Positions 1 through 48,214 are shown, counted from the first letter of the stretch. The stretch is DNA of 60,000 nt from Antedon mediterranea (GCF_964355755.1 NC_092675.1:17313312-17373311), one strand, 5' to 3'. A program made the numbers and translations. The notes: generated by a model from the sequence alone, not told the origin.

Positions 1-1935
1 CACCCAAAAATTTAGAATGATAACTTGAAAACTGTAGGCGCTATCATGCTAACAAACAAACAAACAAATGAAAGCACTCAGAAACTGAGTGAAGTACTTG
101 GCAAAATATATCCACTGACTGGGAGCATGTTGAAAGATACAATTTTTGCTTTAGGGTATTATCTTTACATGGTTAAAATACTGATAAGGTTAATAATTTG
201 TTTAAATAATTTTTAATGCAAACAATTCCGGCATTGCAACAATGACCTTTCTAAAATCAAGTTTGACCAGAATAATGGTCGAGGAGTGTCTTGAAGCTGT
301 ACCGATTTGCGGCGCCTCTGCCTTAACCCATGTAGTAATATATCAATTTACCTGAAAATCAATAGGCATGTTCTGTAAGTATATACCTGATGAAATAAGG
401 AAGGACACACGCTGGTGCTAACAAAACTACTTATCAACTTACAATAGTTTAATTTGAATAACAATAGAACAGCAACGCCAAAAACAAACGGGTGAATTTG
501 AAAAGAAATAGGTTTTTTTAAACTACTCGTATAAAAAAGCTGGTACACTGAATCAACTTTTGTTTTAAAATTAAAAATCACAATTTATAACTCTTGCCTC
601 TTGTACAAAAATGATGTTTTTTGGACAAGTAGTTCTCGAGAAAATGCAATTTCAGTACACTTGTTACTTTAAGACTGCTCGCCGGCTTTTGAAAATTGTC
701 TCCTATCTTTTAACACTAGCCGGTCTGAAAATAATATCATTTTTGTTATTTGTGAAGTTATTAATAAACCAATTTTGTTGATTTTCAATAGGCATGGTCT
801 GACAATATATACCTATCTACACCCAAAAATTCAGAACGATAACTTGAAAACTGTAGGCGCTATCGTGCTAACAAACAAACAAACAAACAAACAAACATAC
901 AAACATACATACAAACAAAGTGAATACTATACTTGGCAAAATTCTTTTTTGCCAAGTAACAAACAAACATACAAACATACATACAAACAAAGTGAATACT
1001 ATACTTGGCAAAATTCTTTTTTGCCAAGTAACAAATGAAAGCACTCAGAAACTGAGTGAAGTACTTGGCAAAATATATCCACTGACTGGGAGCATGTTGA
1101 AAGATACAATTTTTGCTTTAGGTATTATCTTTACATGGTTAAAATACTGATAAGGTTAATAATTTGTTTAAATAATTTTTAATGCAAACAATTCCGGCAT
1201 TGCAACAATGACCTTTCTAAAATCAAGTTTGACCAGAATAATGGTCGAGGAGTGTCTTGAAGCTGTACCGATTTGCGGCGCCTCTGCCTTAACCCATGTA
1301 GTAATATATCAATTTACCTGAAAATCAATAGGCATGTTCTGTAAGTATATACCTGATGAAATAAGGAAGGACACACGCTGGTGCTAACAAAACTACTTAT
1401 CAACTTACAATAGTTTAATTTGAATAACAATAGAACAGCAACGCCAAAAACAAACGGGTGAATTTGAAAAGAAATAGGTTTTTTTAAACTACTCGTATAA
1501 AAAAGCTGGTACACTGAATCAACTTTTGTTTTAAAATTAATACAATTTATAACTCTTGCCTCTTGTACAAAAATGATGTTTTTTGGACAAGTAGTTCTCG
1601 AGAAAATGCAATTTCAGTACACTTGTTACTTTAAGACTGCTCGCCGGCTTTTGAAAATTGTCTCCTATCTTTTAACACTAGCCGGTCTGAAAATAATATA
1701 ATTTTTGTTATTTGTGAAGTTATTAATAAACCAATTTTGTTGATTTTCAATAGGCATGGTCTGACAATATATACCTATCTACACCCAAAAATTCAGAACG
1801 ATAACTTGAAAACTGTAGGCGCTATCGTGCTAACAAACAAACAAACAAACAAACATACAAACATACATACAAACAAAGTGAATACTATACTTGGCAAAAT
1901 TCTTTTTTGCCAAGTAACAAAGTGAATACAAACAC
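1..1935. repeat. Tandem array of a ~0.8-0.96 kb unit, 2+ copies
   Basis: The block starting near 1 recurs near 820 and again near 1782, where the third copy is cut off after ~150 bp. Copies 1 and 2 look nearly identical over long stretches (for example 200-800 against 1150-1760), so the duplication is recent. The length difference comes from (ACAA/ACAT)n tracts and a 72-bp sub-repeat. Each sub-repeat contains a perfect 11-bp-stem hairpin (931-957, 1003-1029, 1889-1915; arms ACTTGGCAAAA/TTTTGCCAAGT). Part of the unit (about 650-740) is also found at 4550-4640, so this is a local expansion of an interspersed repeat. The short open frames are repeated with the unit and show no protein family. 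Confidence 0.85.
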
Positions 1936-2797
1936 ACACGACCGATTACATATACCTCCTCGGAGGAGGTAAAATATCACTGTTAAATGCATTAGCATTA
2001 TAACCATTATAATATAAACCATTATATTACATAGTCTATGTAAATACGCGAACGTGATTGGTTGGAACTGCATCACATGACTACCGCTGCGAGGATCGTA
2101 AATTGTATATATCCTCGAGAACGATGATATTGACTGAGTAATTTTCGCGTAATTATCGTGTCCCCTGTCATTAAACATATAGATTCTCGAGTACGATGGT
2201 ATTGACTGTGTAATTTTCGTGTGCCAACACTCGCGTTGCCGATAAATAAACAAAAGTCATCTAGTGAGTCTTGAACTTGCGATGGAGTGACAATGTCATC
2301 GCAAGACAACGCTTCAACCGGAACTTGCTAGAAGAAATTGATCTTCTAAACTATTTAAGCTATGCATACATAGCGCCCTCATTTGTTATTAGTCCACCCT
2401 AAATGTGATGAAACACAGTTTGTGATTGGTCAATACTCACGGTAGTAACCTAGTAACTAGTACGCGCTCAACATCCGGTGATTCGGCTCCTCCTCGAAGA
2501 GAAGAAGACGAATTGTTTATTCGGCCTACCTGATTATAATGTTACTATTAATAGGCTTATTGATGGAAATTTTCCTGTTAATTTAAACGACCTAGGCCTA
2601 AGTGAATATTTTATTTGCCAAGGAATCATTAATTAGTAATTATCTGTATATTATTCTTCGCAAGGTAAGGTGTCTAGGCAGGCTTGTTTAAATACAATAC
2701 AAATACTAGCTATAGCCTAGGAGGCCTAGCCTAGCTTCACCCAACCCAGCAGACTTGTTCTTGGCTATATAATATAACAGATATTGCCTTTTATATC
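1936..2797. other. Intronic/upstream spacer without a recognisable gene
   Basis: No exon of the downstream gene was found here. A GC-rich hairpin (1954-1970, arms ACCTCCTC/GAGGAGGT) closes the repeat array. Two imperfect ~75-bp direct repeats lie at about 2112-2160 and 2190-2235 (TCTCGAG/CTCGAGA followed by a shared ATTGACTG-GTAATTTTCG segment). The short minus-strand open frames over them match nothing I know. Confidence 0.5.
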
Positions 2798-2911
2798 GGT
2801 TAAGTATAAGATTTGACATCCCCTCGGGAATGATATTAAGTTCTCGGGGAAATATATATTCCCTCGAACTTAATATCATTCCCGAGGGGATGTCAAATCT
2901 TATATTTAACC
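2798..2911. repeat. 114-bp foldback palindrome
   Basis: Two 46-nt arms (2798-2843 and 2866-2911) are reverse complements with about one mismatch near the ends, around a 22-nt centre. The outer ends read GGTTAA/TTAACC and the arms contain CCCCTCGGGAATGATATT. The single strand would form a very stable cruciform or stem-loop. It lies in the intron just upstream of the first exon in the window. It may be a minimal foldback transposon, but no clear target-site duplication is visible. Confidence 0.85.
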
Positions 2912-3155
2912 TCTAAGCAGTCAATATCTGTATAATAAAAAACATTGAATAAAAGATAAAATGCAAATACATTATTTACAATTTAAAATTAATCCAATTG
3001 CATCACATAATATCAAAGTAAAAAATTACAATTTATAAAAAGAAATCTATTTAAAAAAAATGAAATAATACAGTGCAATCTATAGTAATTTTTTTTTTAT
3101 GAATTGACCTATTGACATAAATTAATTGACCTCAATTAATTAACCCATTTCTTAG

Positions 3156-38138
<34,983 letters not shown>

Positions 38139-41113
38139 GCTCTTTAGCACAATTTAACAACCTGTATAGCAGTAGAATTAGTGAAGTTTTGTTTTGTCTT
38201 GTTTCCTTATATAGTGATAGTTTCTCTAACATGGCTATACATCTCAAAACCTACTCATCGTAGACAGATTTTATTTCATTTATATGTTTCTGATTTAAAC
38301 TTGATAACACTTGCATTACTAACTTATATTCTTTAAAAAGCTTCATTTTGTTGGTGTAGAAGGAGTGTGAATCATAGTATTTTATTTCTATAGCACATAA
38401 TTATTGGCGTAGAAGAAATGTAAATTCATGGTGTTTTATTATTATAACACAATCTTCATTATTGGTGCAGAAGAAGTGTGAATCATATTATTATTGCTAG
38501 TACACATTTTCATTCAGGCTGATGCAAAGAAGTGTTAATTATTGTATTCCATTTCTGTTCCCTTGTGAGATAGTACTTGTGATGCATTTTTTCCCACAAT
38601 CTATCAATAGTATCATTAAGATCATCAAAGTAAAAACAAAATATAGGGATAGAAGTTGAAGCTTTGCTTTTACAGCCCCATTAAAACACCTCATACCTGG
38701 TGTATGAAAAATGTTATTCTATTTATTTACATACAGCTTACTTAACATAATACTATCCTATTACACAAAGGTTTTATATCCAGCTATCATATTAAAAAGT
38801 CAATACATATTTCACTGTTATAGCAGGGAGTTGTTATAATGTAATATAACAACTCTCTGGTTATACTAGGTATCCAGTTACTGTATATACTTAACTCAAT
38901 TGCCAACTACACTGTTAAACAATTACAATACATGATTGCTACTGTTCGTAAGTAGTTCTCAACTTTTGTATTAACCTATGTTTATGTGGATCTATATTAA
39001 TGCTTGTGTTTTCTTTTCATTCGAACACATTTTTCAATAGCTTGATATCAAATTCGATATCAAATTTACTTCAACAATTTTCAAGGTCATATTTCATGAA
39101 TTACATTGTAGCATTTTTATTGTGTGAATGAAACATAGTAATATAGTACCTAAAAAACTAATATATAACATGTATTTTTTTTATTGAATAATTTATCTAT
39201 TTATTCAGTAACATGGATATATAAATTGGAAATGGAATATATAGTGTCTATAGCACGGTGTCACATAGATATTTAATCTTAATTTTTTTGTGCTGCATAT
39301 AATGATCATGCATGAAAGTTAATGACGGTACTGTACGTTAAGTACAGAGTCAGATCACCTATTTATACCTGCTTAGCAACAGCCAGTGATATTAATCTTT
39401 TTCATGCAGTTTGATTTTGTTAAACATATATTTAAATAGGCTAATGGTGTGTAGTATCTATCCAGCATTATTTGAATTGATACTTGAGACAATGAATTTG
39501 TAACATATGTTAAAATGTCTTGTTTCTTCTCAGCTGTAAAGTCCTTGAATTAAACTAGCATTGTTAATTATTCCTGAAATAAGCTTAAACTGGCTTCTGT
39601 TTATCACCAATAATATGTAAGGCAGCATAAATCAAACATATAGGTACGTTACAATTAATAACATGTTCATATCAAATCAAAACTTGTCATTGTAGGCTCA
39701 AGTGAACACACACATTCACCCAAGTTGATTTTTTACATAAAAATCATTATTTACAATAGAGTAGTGGGACACCCCTGTTAAGGCCAATTTACACACATGA
39801 GTAATTTGTATCTATCCTGAGTGTAAACCACCCTATCTGCTCCGCGTTGTGTGTAAATGGTCATAAGGAATAACATAGGTTCTTTTATTACTGTTACCGC
39901 TCGCATTTGAGGAGAAACTTTCCTGTGAAACGAAGGGTAATATATGTTTCACCACTATGGCCCACCAACACCTATTTGATGGTCCCTATTAATTGTTAGG
40001 CCCTGAAGGTGTTCCCTTAATAGAGGTGCTACTGTATTGTGATAGTAATCACAAAACAGGGGGTTTTTTTTAAAGAATTTTGAACAAAATGGGTGTCTGG
40101 ATGATGTTTTATGATTATTAATTTGACAACACATTTATGTGAACAATACAAAGTATTGCGCTAAGTTGTCATTTTCTAAATTAATTGCTTATTTCATTTA
40201 TGACTAGTCTGTCATTTGTTTATAAACAATTATACACATGAACTTTCTAGATAACTTGTGGGTTAAATTTACATAATTTGTAATTATTGTTATAAACATA
40301 AACCATAGTTAGCGTTGTAAAAGTTGATAATATAATAATTGCTTAGTCTAATTGCGGAGGAATCCTCATGCTCCGAGAAGCTTACTGTTACATCGTCTGC
40401 GATTGTTTATGTATCATTGACTACTTTATTTGTATCTTAATTTCTTTAGTTCCCAATAGCGTTTGTCTTAGATTTGTTTATTTAGAACATTGACTGTATC
40501 TAAGATGTATGTCTGTTTCAGTCATTTCGTAAGAGGTATTTTAGAGGAATAATATGATCTACTATTTCCCTAGCTACGGCTGTAATCCTGCTTCTTATGT
40601 CCGATAATAACATGGTATAGCTCAGATTTGTTTTGTCATCGCTTTATTGTAAATATCCAAGTTTTCTGCTTGTTTGTGTAGGTTTAGATAAAATTGTTGT
40701 TTAAAGCACGTAGTAAGAGTAGAGGTACGTAGTGTGGTTTAAACAAACAATATAATTCATTGCAGAATCATTAAACAATGTAATGAACAACTCCAATAAA
40801 ACAGCACGTATACTTCACATTCTGAGCGAACTACGAGATCAGTCTGTCAATTAATTGATGGGAATTTATTCGTTCGAAGAATAATATATTTAATATATAG
40901 AACAATTATGTTCATAATAACATTACTGTCAAACGATACTAATTATTGTTCAAGGGATATTCATTATGTTAATTTAATGCTTTAATTTGAATGTATCGAT
41001 GGCGATCACCTCTAGGAATAATGATGCCATTTGCATGCATATTATAATATTTTCTGCTGTGCCAGTATATAAACTCAATGTAAACTGTCATGTATTTTCG
41101 CTATATTAATAAA
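38139..41113 (+). other. Probable 3' UTR and flank of the brahma gene
   Basis: No coding signal follows the TAA. Candidate poly(A) signals are ATTAAA near 39549 and AATAAA at 40795-40800 and 41108-41113; the sequence alone does not show which is used. A hairpin with arms GAGTTGTTATA/TATAACAACTC lies at about 38826-38857. A dispersed-repeat scrap lies at 39890-40035. Confidence 0.4.
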
Positions 41114-44100
41114 TACGATTACTGTACGTTATGTTGTTCATTATTTCTTGTCAAACCGGTTATAACGTTCACACCACTGAGACATTTGTATTTTGTTGTA
41201 ACCATCTTATTTCCATCATCTTCTTAACTTGAAAGATCAATTCCGTCATAGTGAGTTTATCGTCGTAACCCCCTTGTCATCACAATTATTAATCAAACAA
41301 CAGAGCCATAAATTACTTATTTTCAATTAAATTTTAATATTCCACAGAGGTACAGCTTAACAAGCCATTACAATCATCTGCGTCACTCAACAGCATTCAC
41401 CCCCACCCCAACACCTCTTTTTGTTCATAGTCGTGTTCAGTGGCATTAACATGAACTAAGCCGTAGAGTGATTGTTAATCCTTATAAGGTTAATAAACCA
41501 ATAAAGTATTACAACTAATACATTCCTACTAGGCCTGGTAGGTGAGATTACTATGGTAGCTGAAATCCGCCCTTTGAAAGTGTTTACTAATAGTGGTTGT
41601 GTTCCGAGAAGCGTACCCAAAAAACACTCTTGGTTTCTTTAGTACAGTACCTTGATTTGGGATTTTACTTCTTGACCAAAATTTAAAACTTCGCAGTAAC
41701 AGTACCCCACACCCCTTTTGACTAATATTATTATGTTGTGTTTTAAAACCCTGCTTCAGTTTCCTTTTGTTTATTGGTCTGGTGTATGAGGTGGTTCCTT
41801 TCGGTGAGTCTGTTCTAATGTATATTCATTATAAACAGACAACATTTATTCCGTTTATTGGTTTAGGACTCATTAAGTAAGTAAGTAAAACCTCTATTAA
41901 GCTTGGAACCCAACAAATTGTCTCCTTAATAGGGGCATATATTACCTGTCGTTTCGCAGGAAGGTTTATACAGTATGATTATTAACATCTTCCGTCGTCT
42001 TACTGCGATCTTAAATATTTATTCTACACTAATGTTCAAGTTACTATTGACAACAATTCATGAAGAACATCTTTAACATTAGACGAGTCTGTTCGAAATT
42101 CAGAAACTGTATATTGCATGGTTAAAATCACGAACTGTGTATCTAAACAACTCTTTCGCTATGATTAATATTGTTGAGATACCTTCATCTAAAGCAGTTT
42201 TTATAGTGTTATTGGAGAAGTAATGACGGTATACCTTTTGGGTATAGAACGAAAATAATTACCACGAGCTGATTTATTTATCAGAAAGCACTACACAAAA
42301 ACACATTAAATTTTCAGTAAGTTAATGTACTGCATATTGTGTGTGCGCGCACGTAGGCTATGTTTTTCTTTCAACGCATGAGACAAGACTCCTATTTTCT
42401 TCTAGTGTAATATACCTATTGGTGGTTGAATGCTTTTTAAATTAATTTTAGTAAGAAATGTACTTCAATGTACGTGTACTGCAATGTTTCTCTTATTTGT
42501 GTTTATTCTTTCTTTGTGATCTTTCATAAGACAAGAAGCCGTTTTCAATTATGTTTGTAAGATATCGGCAGTTATATTCAAGATTACGGAATCATTAGGA
42601 AACTGTAACACGCGGAACCTTTAGTTTACTAAGGCTGAACAAATGGGTATTTGGAAACTTGAACTGGGCATGCGCAAACCCCAAAGCACGTATTGGAGAA
42701 GAGAGTCTGACTCTGAGATATATACAGGCAGTAGTCTGTAAGAATTGTTTGAAAAACGATGTTTTCGTAGCGGCTGTCAATTTATCATTATCAAAAAATA
42801 GATAAAGCATGGACCTATAAATTTACAGGTTCATGGAAAAAATTGATTAGTGAGTACGTTTGTCGGCGGCTGGGACATATTGGAAAAAAATATTTATTGT
42901 TTTCTTCTGTGTGTTTGTCATTGTTTCTGTGAGGTCATCTTAACCAGAGGCCATTTCTTCTGTTTGTACGATACTTAATGATGGTCGAATGCATTTTAAT
43001 GAGATACATTAGTACTGCACATTATTGTTTTCTCATGTGTTTGTTTATCATTTCTTTGAAATCTTCCATGAGACAAGAAGCCTCTTTCTTCTATTGTTTG
43101 TAAGATTCCTAATGATGATTGAATGAACTCACCATTGTTGAAAATAATAAATTGTTTTTTTTTTTAGTTTTTAGGTGAATCCGCTATAAAATAAAAGACA
43201 TTATGACGCCTGCAAAAGGTTAATGACAAACAAAACACACCGTCACCGTCATACATTGGATATAAAGTGTATTTTTGAACTGTTTATGCACTAAACGAAA
43301 ACTGTACATCTTCTGCAAGACACGTTATTGCAATATAGTAGTTTCCTCTAACAAAATGCAAATACAGAACGATGAGTCTCATCAGCAAATTGACATTCGT
43401 GTACGGATTGTTTGTAAGCCCATCGTTCACTGAACTATTGCTACACACAGATGGTTCGATAGCTCATTTATTTAATTAAGCTATAAGACAACTGTTTTAT
43501 TTTTCGCGATAGGAATTGTGTTCACAATATGCCAATTTGTTGTTATCTTTGACAGTAAAGGATAGTGACATGCGTGTAATATAATCGTGTAGGAATTGTT
43601 TTGCCAATTATTCACTTTTAATTTTCTTAAGTTGGAAAAATTATTACGGCCATACAGTAGCCTACATATAGAATAAAAAATGTAGTTTAAAAGAAACGGA
43701 AAACTATAAAGAACAATAAGGAATAAATATCTTGAGAAATATACACTGGTTACTCAACGTTCGCACGAGCTAGATGTGTACAATGGATTGCCAGTTTTAA
43801 GATAAAAATATTAAAATGTATTTGTATACTGTATTCTATGAACTTATTGCATATTCTTATTTATTAATCGATACATAACAATTACCGCCAGAAGGCAAAG
43901 TTATACAATTATAATTAGTTATGTAAGTTATTTAACGACTAGGTGTGAGGAACAATCGTTATTACTGTATACAGTAATCAACATAATATGACCAATCAAT
44001 ATTCATTGCTAAAGTAATTTTATCATCAAATGGTAAAACAGCTATTTAATCAGGGAATATAGTAATTGGTTATATAGAATTGTCTTATTTTATAAAAGTA

Positions 44101-44529
44101 AATCCGAATTTTCGAAGTTTTCAGTTTGAGGACGATAACACAATTTTTTATCCTAATGGTGAAGAAATGTTATTTTAAAATTAATTTCCGATAGCGTTTA
44201 CGACCACGTCGTTTCTCTTGTAACTACCTACATGCCCAGGCTTATATGATATAAACACACCAAACATGTCGATAAAAGTAACGTTTTTAGTGATTAATTG
44301 AAAAAGGTGTAGGTATAAAGTTGTGTTTATGCAACATTTCATAATATTTTGTTAAACACGAGGATTGTACGAATTTCAAAACAGATTGTGGGCGAAATAA
44401 CCGTATCTATATAGACGAGACGGATGGATGATCCACGAGTGAAAGAGAGGGGGAGGACTCGGTACTCGGGCCCACATAAACTATAATATCAATTCAAAAT
44501 ATAGGACACCTATTTATGGCTCAGAACCC
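41114..44529. other. Intergenic, no gene recognised
   Basis: AT-rich DNA. A repeat scrap (CCTCTATTAAGCTTGGAACC) lies at 41885-41970. Two ~100-bp related stretches with ACAAGAAGCC occur at 42440-42560 and 43010-43130. The minus-strand frame at 42595-42810 resembles no family that I know. Confidence 0.45.
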
Positions 44530-44859
44530 CATTTTACAATTTGTTTCATTTAGGCCTAACTATTCCTTTTGTAAGATTAACAAGTTTCCCACTTTATTTA
44601 TGTTTCTGGACTTTTATATATATAAATTATTCCATTGACGACCAAAATTTAAGTTTCAATATTAACCACCATTTAAGCTGTTTTTTTAGTTTCATTCCAA
44701 AATTGTTTATATCTCTACCAAGCTACCTTCTTTGTTTTCTCCTCCTATTCAGTCTCCACCCACCATTCACCACCCTGTTTCCCTTTGTTTTATTCTTTTA
44801 TTCCTGTCCACCCAGGCAGTATTTGCCAGTTCTTATACAATGACGTTATCCAAATTCCT

Positions 44860-45376
44860 CCACTGATGAAGGGCTAGTGTTGCCCGAAAGCTCTGCTAAC
44901 TTTTCTGGCTGTTTTACTTTATCGTTTTGATTTAGCTTTTCTCTATTGAGATCCAGCCACTGATACCCACAGCACTGTCATTTTTTCAGTAATATATATA
45001 TTTTCTTTGTCTTTGCGAGTTGTGTCGCTCCATTTGACATCTTGGTCTATTGCAATAACTCACAATTTGCAATCGAGTGACCAGTTGAATTAAAATGTTC
45101 GGCTACAGGTTGATCAAGCTTTAATGTTTTGATAGCTGATCTGTGTTGTGTCATTCTCATACAGACGTACTGTTTGCCACAAATATTACAGTATATGAGA
45201 TAAATGACGTTTTTGGTTAGACAATTAATTGATTGTCTTATCCGAAAAATGCGACCAGTTTGGTTACTCTCAAATTTTTTAGTAGAATCAACCAATGAAC
45301 AAGTTTTGCAAGATTTGCCGCAAAGGTGACTGTCCAAATTTTGGCTGCCATGTATATATAGCCTACACACATGCAC
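44860..45376 (-). mobile_element. Penelope-like element fragment
   Basis: The fragment joins a GIY-YIG coding end (45047-45376) to a 3' segment (44860-44990). The latter is the reverse complement of 4209-4435. The element is truncated at its 5' side, as usual for target-primed insertions. Confidence 0.75.
45047..45376 (-). pseudogene. GIY-YIG domain of a Penelope-like element
   Basis: The frame contains CGKSCKTC, then VIYLIYCNICGKQYV (the GIY-YIG strand with its cysteines), QHRSAIKT and PVAEHFNSTGHS. These motifs define the C-terminal endonuclease of Penelope-like elements. After the stop at 45047 the next frame continues with family-like QDVKWSDTTRKDKEN, so the stop looks like a frameshift. 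Reverse transcriptase is absent. Confidence 0.8.
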
Positions 45377-45452
45377 ATCACAGGCACCGAATAAATTCTA
45401 AACTAAATATAAATAATTTGAAACGATAAGAGTCACGAAGAGAACGAAAGTC

Positions 45453-45523
45453 GCCACAACCGAGATTCGAACTCGGACCTCCTACTTGATATGCAGATGT
45501 CCTAACCATTATATCACTGAGGC
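45453..45523 (-). tRNA. tRNA-like sequence (pseudogene or SINE head)
   Basis: The minus strand folds as a 71-nt tRNA. The acceptor is GCCTCAG/TTGTGGC with one mismatch and a wobble. The T-arm is perfect, CCGAG-TTCGAAT-CTCGG, with a B box. The D-loop contains TAATGGTTAGGA. The anticodon stem is weak, around loop ATATCAA with anticodon ATC. ATC would read Asp GAU, yet animal tRNA-Asp has GTC, so a functional gene is doubtful. A tRNA-derived retroposon head or pseudogene is more likely. Confidence 0.55.
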
Positions 45524-45599
45524 TCCTCGTGGTATAGTTCAAACCGATTGGATAGCGACTCTTTAACATTCTCGGCGTGGTACGACGGAACGCGTAATT

Positions 45600-46110
45600 T
45601 TTAGTCGCGTGGAAGCGACTCTATAGTTCACTATGTCGGTCGGTCGGTCGGTCGGTCTGTCTGTCGGTCTGTCTGTCGGTCTGTCTGTCGGTCTGTCGGT
45701 CTGGTATCACTATGCGTTTTATCGCTTTCTGACCTTATCTTGATATCAGTTTAATCTAGCTAGGTCAATTTTTCACAGTATATTCCTTATGGCCAGGAAT
45801 CAATGTGGTTATGTTTTCACGGTGCGCAATAAAAAATTACGCGGTCTACGCACGATTTAACGAAATCACGTTTGTAATCATATCTTCACAACCATGAATC
45901 ACAATTAAATAAAATTTGGTACTCATAAATTTCAGGGCATAAATCATCATATGGCAATACAATTACGTGCGTAGCGCATGTAACGCATGCGTACGCGCGC
46001 TTAAAATTTTCAAAATTTATTTTCGATGAAATAAGAGTACGTTTCAAGCAATTTTAAGCGTTTACAAAATTGCCATGAGTGCGCATATTTTTGCGCGCGC
46101 ACTGCGCGTT
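45600..46110. repeat. GTCG/GTCT microsatellite-bearing repeat, copy 1
   Basis: TAGTTCACTATGTCGGTCGG starts a (GTCG/GTCT)n tract (about 45633-45704), then GGTATCACTATGCG. GC-richer sequence with ACGCGCGC runs follows. The same start and follow-on words recur at 46285-46360, and part of the rest at 46736-46830. Confidence 0.65.
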
Positions 46111-46284
46111 AAATGTTATTGCGCACTCTTTTTGCCCGATTTCTGTTTTCTTGACTTACTTTTCAACTCGAAATTACGTTATACGAGCACGTCAAAAGTG
46201 ACAGGCTACGCACGTGTAAATTAAAAAAATATAAATGTTTTTAAACATTTCAACATTTTTAAACATGTTCAGTAATTTCGGTCA

Positions 46285-46360
46285 GTATAGTTCACTATGT
46301 CGGTCGGTCTGTCTGTCTGTCGGTCTGTCTGTCGGTCCGGTATCACTATGCATTGTAGCA
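46285..46360. repeat. GTCG/GTCT microsatellite-bearing repeat, copy 2
   Basis: TAGTTCACTATGTCGGTCGG, about 45 bp of GTCG/GTCT repeats and GGTATCACTATGCA match copy 1. A short reversed relative (ACCGACCGACC) is at 50471-50495. Confidence 0.7.
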
Positions 46361-46439
46361 CGCGACTTAATGGCTGTTGGCCTTGTTTTTTCCAGGACGA
46401 ACGTGGGCAGAAATCATGAATAATTCATGAATAATTATG

Positions 46440-48165
46440 ACATAATAGGGAACATTATAGAGGGCACCGACGGAACAGCACTAGTCCCTCAGTTGTACGC
46501 ACGCGCACCAGAGATCAAACTGATACGCCCTCATCTTTCAGTATTTTATTCACGAAGAGGGAAGAGATACTTTTTATATATATAAACACAACAGACAAAG
46601 AACATTAATTATAAACCGCCCGGCAATATACTGAACATTTATTAATTAATTTGAAACGATAAGATGAGGAAATCTGTAAGAATGAGAAAACCGGACCCCA
46701 ACCGGACCTCTAACTGTTCAGAGTCGAGTAGCGTAAGTTACGCGCGATTTTATGAAATTATATGTTTGATCATAATTTCTGAACCAATAAATATATACCA
46801 AAAGTATACTTCATATTAATATAGAGCAATTTTTGACATGATAAAAATAGCGTGATACGGCAAACAAATACGCGTATTTAAAATTTCAAATGCGCAAAAT
46901 TAATTGTTAAAAGAGAGCGCATCTCGCTTTTACGTGGCCAAAATTCGGTAAATGCTGTTTATTGTCTCTAGACATTATACCGTACTGGTAATCGGATAGT
47001 TTTATAGGCCGGAATGTTATACACATCACAATTCTAAACAACCGTTCAACTTACAAGACCTAAATTATATATTTAACCGTTCATTTATCAGGATTTCCAA
47101 CATAATAAATTAGCCACACGGCACGCCGCATTTAACAAATTCTCCAAAGCTTTCAATGTAGTAAATTTAAGCTCTATTAAATACTAGATTCTTGTGAAAT
47201 TGAGATCGAATATCATGTGTAGATTGGAGGATGAATGTGTATTATCCATGTGTATTACGGTCTTGATGGTGGTTCAATGTTTTATAAAGCATGTTGTTAT
47301 GAAAATGAAAAATCTATTGGGAGCATTGTACGCGCCAGTGTTATTTTGGAATTAAAGTTTTGGCGGAGATGGCGTTTCATAGAATTTCAACATTAACGAA
47401 TAAAATACAATATTTGAAGCAGAAAAGAGAAGAAAAAAGAAAACAAAGAGAACAAGAAAAAACATACAAAAGATTGAAAAGACAATAGGACATGGACAAG
47501 AAAAAGAAAGAAAAGGGCAGAAAATGCAAAAGAAAAACCGACCGACCCGTGTCTCCTTCTGAAAATAATGATCCATCCGAATACTAAGGCCACTGCAATG
47601 ACTTTTATTAAGACGATAATGAAGAAGATGATGATTGGTAGCAATGTATTAGAGGTTGTAGTTTATGGTTTTATGAATCTTGCACTGGGTTGTATGGAAA
47701 AAAATAAAGAACTTGCTACGTATGTTTGTATGTCGAAATTGTGAAATCGGCCAAAATAATAATCAAATGAATAATTTGAGTTCATCAATTGTGGGTTTCA
47801 GCACATATTAAAGTTAAACAATCGAAGTACTGATTAAAAGGTACTTAAGTGACCACCAGACCTCTAAAATGTTGTATATAGTGTGTTTTATTATGGTTTA
47901 CATTGAAGGTTAAAGCCGGCCCACTTACCCCAACTCGCTGGGGCATGTGGACCGATGGCATAGTTACCTTACACCCCTCCCATATTGAATTACTAATAAT
48001 GTGCTAGGGTACTTGTTCTTCTTGCATTGTGAGTAATTTTAAACATTTCCAGCTTAAAGTATGGACATTCTGAATGAATAAATGCTTATGTGTCCCACTT
48101 ACCCCAGTCTACCCTACATTATTTTAATAATAAATGAAATGTATTATTCACACTCTGCTATCTTT
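46440..48165. other. Intergenic, no gene recognised
   Basis: 46670-46830 repeats words seen at 45415-45440 and 45836-45950. A strongly purine-biased tract (A/G on the plus strand) spans about 47400-47545. A repeat with CCCACTTACCCCA words lies at 47920-48120. Confidence 0.45.
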
Positions 48166-48167
48166 AT

Positions 48168-48214
48168 TGTACTGTATAATGCCATTGTTGAACAAATAAA
48201 TGTTTTTTGAACTT
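48168..48214 (+). mobile_element. Short 3' end of a LINE
   Basis: TACTGTATAATGCCATTGTTG, then AATAAATGTTTTTTGAACTT, matches the 3' end of the LINE at 54671-55550 almost exactly. It is a severely 5'-truncated insertion. Confidence 0.7.

Noticed and set aside
1885-2253. 122-codon minus-strand frame
   Set aside because: It crosses the edge of the repeat array and imperfect direct repeats, and its residues show no family resemblance.
42595-42810. 71-codon minus-strand frame
   Set aside because: No recognisable motif, and the start is in unremarkable intergenic DNA.
44541-44843. 100-codon plus-strand hydrophobic frame
   Set aside because: Runs of Phe, Leu and Ser from T/C-rich DNA next to a Penelope-like 3' segment; no true protein features.
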